IMG/VR virus record: IMGVR_UViG_3300020467_000005
Coordinates: 1 to 57,804 of that record
From: a virus
DNA length: 57,804 nt
Direction: 5' to 3' (one strand)
A program made the translations under genes and the position numbers. Of the stretch, positions 47,001 to 48,693 are shown piece after piece; the stretch's first letter is position 1, and every line of letters begins with the position of its first letter. The notes beneath the pieces were generated by a model. It searched no databases and was not told where the DNA came from. It saw only the letters and a program-made list of their open reading frames with translations.

Positions 47001-48688
47001 ATGGTTGCTTCTGCTAAAGCACCAGTACCACCTATTGGTTCTCCATATCCGTCTTTTCTGTCATCTACAATATAAACTGAAGGTGCATCGGTATAACCCA
47101 TACCACCAGTCAACATTTCGATATTTGTTACTGATCCAGATGCTACAGTAACGTCTAATACTTGTGCACCGATAGGGTTAACGATTTGGACTCTAGGAGA
47201 CGCTGTATACCCTCTACCACGGTTGGTAATCTGGATTTCGTATACTTGACCATCCTGGTTGATTTTTGATATAGCAGCAGCATTGATTCCACCTATAGGA
47301 GCAGGATCAATGTAAACTACAGGTGCATTACTATAACCACTACCCATTGTATCAACGGTAATGGTTCCTATGTTGATTCTACCCTCACCATCAATAGTAG
47401 GAGGTGAAATGGTTGCTCCACCTGGATTCTTGAAGGATATAGCAGGAATGAAGTCATATCCACTACCACTGTTAGTAATAGTTAAAGAATCGACCATTCC
47501 AGTCTCATCATTAACTGTTAGACTCAATTGAGCAGGTGTACCGTTAGCATTAGACGGTGCAGCAACTACAGGGATTGGTGGGTTGTATGAAGAGTATCCT
47601 TGACCACCATCAATCAAATTAATGTCTTTAATACCACCAATTAGTGATTTGGCAGTTGCATTTGCTCCTGTTGTACTTGTGATAGTAACTCTAGGTGCAA
47701 AATCAATTCTATACTTAGATCCACCAGTTTTGGGGATCAAACTCTCTATTGTGCCATTATCAGCAACCTTAGCAATTGCTGAGGCTCCTGAACCGTAAGA
47801 AGGAGGAGTATATTCGACAGACCTAATATGAATAGCATCAGCAGCTCCAATTTCATTTTTGAAAACAACTTTATCTTCAAAAACGGTAAAATCGGTGTAA
47901 GGTTCTTGTAAACGTCCATTTTTATTAATTACAAGTCCAATTTCGGAAGTTGGAGTGTAAGATTGTTGATTAATCCTTAATGGATAGAATTTTGTGCCCT
48001 GCCACTCTGTATAAGGAATAGAATCGCAAGTTTTGATCGGTTGATCCGAATATCCGACCAAATAAGTCAATGAAGTGAATTCTGAGTCATCAGATCCAAT
48101 TTGATCTCTTGGAGGCTCTTGAAAACGTATATTAAGACCTTCAACGTAGTAATCTACGTTAGGGATCATCATTGTGTTGTAAGCAGTCACAATTAAGTGC
48201 TCTGCTGAAGGAGGAGCAACAGGAGTACCTAAAAAACTTAATGGAAAGACATTTTGGACTCCATCAAACAGTGTAAAGGGGTTTTCTAGTTGTTGCTTCT
48301 TCTTATTAAACTGTGGATACGAAATACCTGGAGTAATGATAACATCAGGACCACGAGTGACCTTTTCGTAGTAAATTACTTCATTATCAATCATTATGGA
48401 GCCATCTTGCTCCTGGAATCCATCTATTCCTTCAATTTCAATCTTAGAATCGTACAGACCGATATCCTTAAGCAAACTAGTTGCAGAATCTAATTGCTCG
48501 GAAGTATAGTTATCTAAATCTAGATATCTCAATAAGTTATTGAGGATATCGTAAGGTCTACCTGTTTTCTCCTGAGATTTATAATATTCAAACAGGAAGT
48601 TGACTATTTGTCTATCTTCGTGACGAATAAACTCAGGTAACTGATTTTCGACCCTATCAGAGACGTTGATATTCTTTGTAATCGGCAT
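20009..48688 (-). CDS. Giant modular virion protein (9559 aa) following gp6
   Basis: One uninterrupted 28.7-kb frame, in the place of T4 gene 7 after gp6 (ATG 3 nt after the gp6 stop). Residues 1-230 (DRVENQLPEFIRHEDRQIV, FEYYKSQEKTGRPYDILNN) match the start of a large wedge-type protein I know from marine T4-like phages. Then, approximately: glycine-rich beta repeats (290-620 and 1137-1337), YHYH-like domain (1400-1553), EF-hand-like loop (1619-1630), beta-propeller-like region (1860-2230), LamG-like (2254-2440), two carbohydrate-binding-like repeats (2663-2790), helical CxxD repeats (3980-5250) split by a second LamG (4460-4620), a third concanavalin-like domain (5317-5473), 27 HxYPR repeats (5480-8310), one more helical repeat (8317-8600) and an Ig-like domain (9445-9547). 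NGIIQEPGxAY units recur at several points. Likely a baseplate-attached adhesive fibre; the gp7 role is only positional. T4 gp7 has 1032 aa. Confidence 0.9.
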   Translation of the reverse strand: MPITKNINVSDRVENQLPEFIRHEDRQIVNFLFEYYKSQEKTGRPYDILNNLLRYLDLDNYTSEQLDSATSLLKDIGLYDSKIEIEGIDGFQEQDGSIMIDNEVIYYEKVTRGPDVIITPGISYPQFNKKKQQLENPFTLFDGVQNVFPLSFLGTPVAPPSAEHLIVTAYNTMMIPNVDYYVEGLNIRFQEPPRDQIGSDDSEFTSLTYLVGYSDQPIKTCDSIPYTEWQGTKFYPLRINQQSYTPTSEIGLVINKNGRLQEPYTDFTVFEDKVVFKNEIGAADAIHIRSVEYTPPSYGSGASAIAKVADNGTIESLIPKTGGSKYRIDFAPRVTITSTTGANATAKSLIGGIKDINLIDGGQGYSSYNPPIPVVAAPSNANGTPAQLSLTVNDETGMVDSLTITNSGSGYDFIPAISFKNPGGATISPPTIDGEGRINIGTITVDTMGSGYSNAPVVYIDPAPIGGINAAAISKINQDGQVYEIQITNRGRGYTASPRVQIVNPIGAQVLDVTVASGSVTNIEMLTGGMGYTDAPSVYIVDDRKDGYGEPIGGTGALAEATIFNGEITDINITNFGSGYSTEFPPKIYIAEPKAARSSVDVGFDQVTGFDILEDGSGYASSAFLGCSRGVSGPVGYDNLHNEIYAGEAALRQSNHAAGAAVTNLDSLFIKEVFDKFRRQYLPTLDIDFGKVNPVQVIKNITDFYISKGTKLATQYLFKILFGEDVDLYYPKDEIISPSHATWVVDTILRAELLEGDAANLIDSEVNQYADEVDGSVTAASALIENVITIIEGTDTIYELAISEETLEGNFIIPYKTRLVEPLTTTGQIITVDSTIGWPERNGTIRINDVEQVQYKEKSLNQFIECTRSKNGIVEDWDPGTIIQSDIFVYVNRGTATECKLRILGIAEAGTTVLNDTGSYYLGGDKLKVANLGSTAEELRLQSWLYNVKKLIQVTSITPGGVNNQTATVVCGNPHGLLVSDQVTIYGANPVVYNGTFTVTSRIDQFTFSYQINTPTEILPQGNILLSVDLNRGKSDIASINSVVSEFTTNIQNSFFNDNYVYVAASGLPNYKIGPFTGSALIPGNQRKLLRFPRLVQTISERKTIDPGTPIGAWVNGVSIWSYKSREFIQFGPLTSIAVTNVGESYDAGAKPNVEITGGGGSGATAEVIVNGSLVSFDMVTEGTGYTESPLVSIVGGGGSGATAQAVITGGRVTRILVEQPGINYTTQPLVSITGGGGTGATATANVRGPISSVSITNFGSGYTSLPAVKVNSGEGALAQPIVINGRIVSIAIINSGESYTTAPNIIINGDGFGAIAKATIGTIGEDKGRVLGVTITNKGIGYTQGLTTVRLEAVGQLASFSPTVYQWNKNLQYELVDNYDFARGYVFTGYNNQFGGEYAHLSDPKELRYVVGDNVFLNPVTQQFQEVAANFEHSPIIGWAFDGNPIYGPYGYIDPTDQNSGIRRMRTSFKLKSNVVFDAATNPNPSRIDGPPIATYAAGTFIDDYYYDFQSGDLDNYNGRFCKTPDFPDGVYAYFVTIDASDAGLAEFPYILGPQFNSLPDNWNFSQAATQENIPNGVVRYRDPYTDVDIDVDRQPNQEADVLTTEKEGYPIIFEIQDSNNDGLIDANEQQEILEMSEEATLQIYDYFPRVSAESRVDIEVETTTQFENAQIDGFVVENPGVSYQVNDTVFFDNEGTSGFGASAIIDSVKGQRITAYQKEIIGDRPYGKIVTEEGHELRQQDEIIVNSRPVIDNTNKTYRVKVVAGVERINVTQGGTGYNNDIPPTFELITASGKDAELSLVLEGTGQINTVNIINSGNGYDADNPPQIRVSHPQQYKKTRYWITEYKEATGQVTIHHTLTTSERYTYICGSVLETDGDQAAFLAKFDDLGQKVWERNLLPTNGGVKKAEFVKMYIDESEEDDLIYVVGQTYDPNNSQYNPDVWLGVYKSGFNNANAPDGILQWQKAIAGISGLSRRDWVTSIALDQEKRIYIAGYTDSNSIDPNDMWIIQCDLDGDLVEKRKIASANDSEMINQIQWISNDRFFFVGVNDQNDDCIFGVFWFDGANLEIEYIRQVPTVGGYVRNPEFIIDNYDDVVCIWDVYNGATQKFEKIQVNKFPLATANSQWTWSKTVNISGTVENIQHAGITVDVFGNYTIVADVQESENQRFAVIHYLKYDGTVIKETKVDDTSRIGFQAKSHSVDSSGDCIIAVDRRQSDQLASYRFNNDADLDEDTTKQQLVTPALHTPSNASIDTSIQKFGNGSLKLSGVCPVKFPAYNLTTKEWSARAWMSIATAHHAGNNKPLLFDVTPIAGDSIQVELDGDTTSGNYEKIVIYVNSVEVATSATATHWTTFAGAAWVHVTFQKREESLGLYQYEVFLNGNLVCNFQSTSDISIADLTVAGKYSGPVVANSMIGWIDDLVIDDVAPYNGTYLVPTAEIPITTSISDCALIKFDRLHDKRAAYTLSGLTEYTNIEFSDIETPTIWTDVSGAALSNWTVGAGGLQILDMSQVISTLNPATYTFSNALTEYATKTSTIPSPLGKRLEITADVISKFYMRDALYQKIDNVLEFEFNQDVKLTKNSILQQYTNTASGQVVSAYGTIVDIPNANSLTDPGMGKKYQVGKIYGTFNDTDLFKTDVGDVNQIAGTYFNVEEPEIPWAAATAVTTGERRYYDKKIYQSQGTGNTGTIPPVHTGGVQSDGVINWAFIDDAGKFTVDLTQHPYPMPQYLDSDMPEWDSGILYVVGQKVWHKLNVYVVGAGGAGVSGTTPPTHTSSTASDGGVTWTWESTSEPISAYARSLPYDLGNNYTVQIVEIQPGSLYIPEDVISINAGNITEAEDQKSVVISGFASVKKIRVTARLEKDIIRSNSIRTNLVYCTSNDAHGFDAGNIIFSEGFQGDQFNGSFFIDQVIGSREFTYGIRAVAVSDPAFNSNAINNVNIYAKHPTLEFTRSHQYVFDVSDTSNFGYYLSFSQDNQYKLEYSFNNITRSGTPGIPLGGDNYPFVKFSVLGDVTNISYYFDPSRTGDDSPVGSNSFIDVITTPFQGTFTVAEVLSDTEFRFQLDKEPERLNAEVGTDPFDNVYSYYSTTSVRAVGPINTIKLVSAGGFYQKLPIISDIASFRQVEKVVVNDGGTEYAVGVYYDVPIAGDGEGGKATVTVEFDAEVGSGTITGVAVADPGKGYTIASIDIDSIPGILGATLAGSGGSVTVVIPSEGSGASVFLTGTNIGKIKRLKNNEFGFGYSHDYTLKPEITFPVNLQLFNTSILSQIKITDPGSGYTSTPAVVIEGGGGSGADAEAIVKNNRLSEIIIKNSGAGYSSEPTVTLKSEFNYVVNLDLNYLQFNFPHGITTGAEVQFRSDDVGSTEGELPKPSTAGLTSLVAGQTYYAIAGEVAGLENDQLRFGLTLAAAQGGSYITFLTQGSGRQTLLTEVFGGKAVAVIETSRFLEGEEVFQGSATETSTARGKVSTNTGWQIGPKILKIVDYEGDWAVGEKVTGEISKASGVIDNFSIARGVLNIGSLTKTPGRFIDDVGKPSEIVQKIQDSFFYQNFSYVVQSEIPITEWKTQVLENNHPAGFNMFGQLQLTGGKDVSGRKIGTEFTKKVNINNYSNVNQITSFGAAQPIYTDYNNTEVLFRKKRLTSSEEILTSIVKKMDNVQDQFDGIKKSFPITVEGETVIVKQDQLMITLNGIIQSPGTAYQIVGGSLVFAEPPKPPSKVNYRTISVTPTTIYRIALYNDGGGSNYGIFPTLGQQVQGALSDTIGTVIDSGTNHLDVINLTGTFQLNEQLKRGELFAALIETVTPLNTPTIFEFGESLTNLDGDTAYVEETNVDNQGNVTDRLVVSKTSGTPKFETGIFDFRLNEYIYSASSGIAGQITFIAPYQDPINGEVVDELIINKGTTFFGLLFERLVSLENPNVILDDISQSSITPTELYDSSQRINADFLNFEQVRTTEVTYSQLTGGTLTDGMIIRNKKAFYGNPVSTYHGIAANRFLDARRNISNNKQEIIDFAEAAIAIDYPDYYFPSDIITNSWSRFKDAYRMIQKNKAMIAGMAFDDMKTQYPSSSIPSDAKCKRDLEYFIDAVSIDIYAGGNRYSRKFVQQYFDENGTFTYVNAEVAETKFAYEKAKDRMNVAIANGYSGTINAVNSGDSWTAYQDLTITADQSPGDPYGTAGSNASNTDSANCSDVQAAITTLHQFINEVLNNASLNDLPAEASGTYSPHQEKCRRDLGYMIDAIANDVGQGGNFNTVEFTKKFFDDAGTPLTNGIVGEEAEAVHAFTAAGTFMYRAINNLMYWKDLSGQGYNLNDPTTYSGGSAPANNYDLNYASGNNQDINNCANVKSYIDTLRTIATTAMTAGNLTNVNALAVTDGTFEANETIRTTKIGYKDKSTGLFVMGDQIKGMTSGALFQSIGVNSGLKWLFAGPVTGVFQAGEYITNSTLTFTNCTQSVIVKKAELSGTKSIYIPTNGALSSPASYDYAFGTGDFTIEGWFRSATNTTLQTLFDFRRLSATQGLRIVQDAQAIKVYNGTTQLLTSGNVVTTTGTWHHIAISRNSGVTQLYINGAQLGGNAADTNDYLYAALYVGQDFNGATNWSGHVDNVCVWKGVGAYTTGFTAPTQVDYTNANIVFGLDGEAPFILSTEEVYAKYSGQRSSSTTSKRIDYEGLAIIAEDVDLGRQEYRDCADIIDLNGAYIAEEAVGRMKAAFSDFNIRGDVPAQNSYGGTDTCIRDTKDYILGALIKDLREGGNYHTIYTARTYLTVGGKLDFIGEEILQSLYVWNEVAKLTKEIITTTSATLTGTYTTRYRIPNNFTSPASQNVQDEVDTLMTDLLKVIAPNDQRFREGGFQLWKNRDYIAEETAGYIQDKYQQTIDGVVFDFLEMPGYGQPYCERDIKDFIIPGVIADLVTGGTFQTQAVIDKYLDDQKNILHVEHELAALNDAFDYTKMLAMKAINNLLMSPGEVAGALLDNDGAALNAAAWAHEEYYTPQWTSKTAYRDSAIVKDTEGYPNNQNRANNDRYLDAADMIWNNRSVIAKECVSIMNDLSKYGNLMIPDGHVNCEDDVLDMIEAMVHDIRFDCNEKVWDAAALYVETENNSLKHIETEWEASITVVKLLRDILTCTMRNAFGHDYDMTQSDGSSAVESYNQNPKDQLFKLCGDAIDGNIRYIAEQAVAAGLVQFPNLAIPGGPVNCVHDVTDILRAMVFNLKYGGTNMLQYASEFYTNYSGNLDHVTNAPTESLWIINKAQEFAIRAMKGQVISNDAGWTVDQRFYDAVPRPTTALFNSDEDGLIEGEDNNIITRSFKAGEDKISTTDSGSGLVPNEDAVFRCVAKLASSPIDGCIFEAGGASAGVWFGVRDSGTYLRLRAGDGSNSYSGGASHSENGLAMLDLQISNLSSYFDDGDHELVWQINVGGNQGSGKGRVELWIDGVSIGSAETQGGGYTGLAGGSGIWADANYAGYGVGNSSNLTGETAPVNTFTVNVGPAPTIKYDCTHAAYDSSTGDLIMNVGSHNHTEGTFLRLTTNSINFTCDMDGNASTHSYPRSGDPAGNTTIEVLETYGSDHKATNAVYTPDTGIMRLTIPDHGMTNHSVHTAQDSSYDPDSGVLTIKIDDHGFKTGDQVRIENGSLIFTCAQDNNATKHGYPRPKDPAGDQWLLVESVESKDLFTVNVGSTPKVEYDVSDAIYDQNTGELEMDIGQHRFVGASTHVATYAEYDAYTGVLKLTVSGHKIAPGEQIQIMENSMTFTCSMDDHYSNHVYPRSSDPATRKWLEVIESNQEDGWFTVNVGPSPIKGWTPTDATFNSTTGALTLTIGSHSLAVGTHIKLSQGSLTFTCDMDDHATKHSYPRPKDPVHNEPIAITGVTSDSITVNVGTTPQIAYNINSASFNPADGHLNLTLDRKHGFRRESIHNITGGEYNGQTGLMRLTVADHNFAEGDYVKIADGGVTFTCSMDNHATTHAYPRPTDQMSGKWMDLRNVSKDSFDVYVGRTPALPFTISAATFTPANGHLVATIGDHDLRRGQSVRLATKSINFTCFLDANNSYHYYPRPTGQDPFYNKSIEVLYDGTPLTATGGTTYNPTTGIMTITTANPHGLQEGDDVKFLLNSLVFRCDEDGQSSDHSYPRVTDPYANRWQRVLGSNLTANTFDVQVLSYAPSTNTTTHVFASAVSNGITKRDGTITLNVGDGAISDQSVHTYVPNSGYTPTNVNHNPTTGVMTVTIAGHGMENGDMIKIDDYGIVLTCAMDDHQTTHAYPRPGDPASGSWLKIHDVTEDTFGVTVNTVIPQSNTTTHLFSSAVGNCITRAQIVSGGIYDHTYSTSTVGALRHAGDSVRLDEGAVTFTCGADSHGSNHSYPRAGTTHTPTDVSYDPNLGHLKFTLPDHGFLPYTYVKIANDSLTFTCAKDGNSTNHTYPRATDPVSGKWIMIHDVTANTFNVEVLDVVPSTNTTIHAFVSAATNCITHKKDYFFDTNIPIHEVGKTSHSPTNVTYNPTAGTMVVTMSNSFGNHSTMTPSGAIFYPATGTMRISLNGHSVKNGDMLLLADGGFTFRCDEDSQASDHAYPRSSDPASGKWLKAFNVGSNSFDVNVGNFMGEGAISNTTTHVLQSVATDAVWKANDFVMFDENAITLQCTKDNNATNHTYPRKTDPTFGKWLPISNVSNTSFTVHVGKSGVNDVYNHTFVSCENNSLHRQNGTITLDVGNGQITHPTGHNFVSASANSLKAGGAYNHTFHALGESYTPTAIDYNPTTGWMTITIPNHGFMEDESIKIGTNSLVFTCLQDVNQTNHAYPRSGDPVNNKWIPIKNVTDDTFDVHVLDNVPSSNQTLHTFVSALTGAITRATVASGGDYRHKFVAPAKLTPTNAAYTPSTGIMTLTVANHGLKNGSRVMVDDGFVTFTCDQDSDQTKHAYPRASDPYSDEWMTVKNVTKDTFDVQVLFNIPSSNTTTHAFVSARPQSITVATLMKGNDSIKLPENALTFTCSKDGGSTEHSYPRTTDPAYNDSLRIVDDGVTRHTPTAASYTPSTGILALTLSKHGFSNGDYIKIEDYAFSMSCNMDDDSSSHAYPRGTDPISGKWVQISNVSTDGFDVEVGTTAAVQYTPVDASYEPTTGHLEIEIGTHPLKVGQSIQIADGGITMECSQDNYQTTHAYPRTTEDTFTPTNAVFDGVTGYLTITSNAHGLDEGSLVKIDDNAITLRCTMDGSTSDKTYPRSTDPISGKWKPIEYIDDNTYKIFVGKSEFKSYDPQNVDYNPNTGVMVITVGPDHGITTDHSVYINHKAFCFTCGLDNYQTDHFYPRANGESGASGDDPAYQDAVAVTAVDDSTITVNVGVSSNTTTHVFKPAVGVTPTAISYSGGTGLMTVTIAGHGMSNGEQIMFADNSLVFTCGKDDHATEHNYPRKGDPASGKWLTIDNVTNDTFRVQVLDNIPSTNTSTHTFKRAKVGAVKRGSIRSGGSFTHSFQSFASNGLRALRDRAHDQAIEIRAVGHAKYSASGATYNPTTGNLQLTVANNPFANGDHIRIADHSLVMTCAMDNNATNHSYPRSTDYASEKWLEVSNVSGNNFDVNVGTTPRANYLVSDATFEPTTGDMVLTIGPHNYKGGGETTITDAAYNPTTGILTATVVGHGMKIGDRVKFDDNSITFNCAASTGTHVFVSGTNNAINDGTTTYTAATGTTYDPNTGLLVLEIGSHSLTTSDTVSIVNGGVTFTCDADNNATNHAYPRATDPASGVQLAVTNPTPTTITVQVGIANADNPTDNHTYPRATDYPSDRWLEVTNITDDTFDVMVLQTAPQSVTSPHTFVSATTNGLKYAHEAVYIEEESLVFKCNADSFGSEHKYPRSTDPFYNTSVPILAATADTITVHVSKSSNTSIHQFVRSENAFTPSTASYVPGTGILTITHNAHPFTSGDKIQLMNESFVFKCQEDSFATEHAYPRAQDPAAGDWLTLTVVDANTYTVDVGISSNTTTHQIERVETGAVIRGTIRGNGDYAHTFVSAVTDGLEKKNSTITVNVGSTVAGNHTHRFASATNNAITAGGNHTHTFEHFKNNTLHRQSGKITVNVNIAATADLYDHTFVSAIPGAVIGGGNYQHAFVSAKTNGIWKANDYVYIQDYALGFSCDLDADRTTHLYPRPTDHASNEWLAVSNITTDQFDVQVLKGVPSTFLGSHTFKSCIDNGIRVQNGKIRINVGVSPAGKTYQHTFVSANSGCLIQGGNYKHNFVSAATGAINVVNDGTQLTPTDAYYEPTTGQLTLTVANHVLRTDDAITIDTNGLTFTCSQDSNATNHTYPRVTDYADGKILPVQSIRSYAYPLRTDLSYYRARRVSEDYTGTEGSGVESEIGTLMALVSDAIQNPNNVAGRSYSLPIVWPVKYTPDVVIRDKTVTYDTVNGGQGNSGSWNQTCQETASAINTLADIFIETIDKAANVQTNHLSTITQTFPYNSNADFQSGTCYNVTSAVDTLMDLFTDALGNGSNNSKLISNMILFNKQAIAGRAFAETQTNYPTTNLTIDFANDCVKAIRYDLVTEGNAGAFRMTQDWFDGEGNFIAYTNVTRTHLIFCLARVREYAKSVLFDFAETGWSPYDVYTIESPEKLEWNKEAAEFMIDSSLNPIEYALEMSQFPTEARVTFVASTDCTNRVTNYEMGIDYNTDPDLVSLTPEVDVGYDRAEYRIRIERPNNFRRGDVLTYIPASENSLSGLTKQPYFYVLTGTADWFEIGASYIHDGRFRLLQVDKSNAGSQIMAVTRRDGVPRTAATFGTDTSECPIQGGFNAADVVFGSTSNANAEIGTINANEGLIYKLFTHFPTTAAQTTPGTYDQFVNGESAQVQNSTANNGTVLQMLKPDSENGTSFIKLHTIAGTISDGDILEGVDSGAVHTVGAPSDRFLINVKKGAFATGDWFFSKVGSIEAYMDNYTSKSGSLVSNEGGRIAIDVETIEEPWVPGDVIYGSVTDYILDIKGISGTQLQLNQWIHGVQILELNLGVAIIDTGISDTFNIGDEVSLLQGTVQKNPGFTAVVTKYTNDPDNGIHKLWLANINDVGVGAPLTDLTQAGNNIGKIELGSNFPTIYAGVASYTATDYQSYAQVVAIEQAGITATIWVQSASGTFLDNMSLKSDFGWGAGISSARTLEGRVDRYFRGFDGTQTIFDLTVSNGEAYFPDPAGHLLAFVNGILQPPGGNASYVAFSDKIQFAEAPDIGSEFIGYYVGKLRQLDDISFEFDSLRSSFNLKRGGLFYSLTLTEGVSSNTIRPENNIIVSLNGIIQEPGVAYEIVGSRIIFAEVPRAGSTFVGFSYIGSDADVIAATVVPPIEAGDRLDIEGEEFSREVALIESSNSLITFEYTGSVKGRNADAISEITSGQITNAVLTNPGDGYTDRPNVDVISSSGFDGKLKALMGITRIDVKTSGVGYTAPVVAIDNVVPDDFTPPVGGPINGGFDVLAGEGPSGEAGGGGGITPGTIAITQDPVNVTVNQGQTAAFTVVSTVTNDQTMNYQWQKKEYGTQTWSNIIGANQATYNTNAAQQADDGDEYRVAITAAGATPVYSLSAILSVQTGATVISNFTPNLIFDDI
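23760..32250 (-). repeat. 27-copy HxYPR protein repeat array inside the giant gene
   Basis: About 8.5 kb codes for diverged tandem repeats of roughly 105 residues. The theme is Y(N/D)PTTGxMTxTIxxHG, then KIxxxSxTFTCxxDxxxTxH, then xYPRxTDPxSGKW, then VTxDTFDVxV. I count 27 YPR motifs; 26 have His two residues before Tyr (HxYPR) and one reads KTYPR. Extra units with HTFVSA are interspersed, mainly in the second half. At the DNA level the plus strand shows repeated ggata-tgcatg-type signatures, but copies are not identical. The conserved Cys in FTC and the His and Asp suggest a compact beta fold, possibly binding metal. I recall similar YPR repeats in other marine phage virion proteins; their function is unknown to me. 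Confidence 0.85.
32930..36750 (-). repeat. Helical CxxD repeat array inside the giant gene
   Basis: Six copies of a helical unit of about 150-200 residues occur here. Each has an N-terminal helix with an Asn and a run like NKxxIAxEAxxxM, then a conserved Cys as in CKRDLEYFIDAV, CRRDLGYMIDAI, CIRDTKDYILGA, CERDIKDFIIPG, CEDDVLDMIEAM and CVHDVTDILRAM, then a Gly-Gly-Asn-like turn. A seventh, more diverged copy (DCVKAIRYDL) lies beyond the YPR array near position 23150. A LamG-like domain (about 34820-35310) interrupts the array. Similar units occur, from memory, in other cyanophage virion proteins. Confidence 0.75.
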
Positions 48689-48693
48689 CTATC

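Noticed and set aside
20009-48688. Assembly artefact from repeat collapse or duplication as the source of the giant gene
   Set aside because: The copies are clearly diverged, the frame stays open for 28.7 kb and the modules change along the protein; still, only long reads can exclude it fully.
20009-48688. Naming the giant protein gp7
   Set aside because: Only its position after gp6 supports this; I see no clear T4 gp7 sequence signature.
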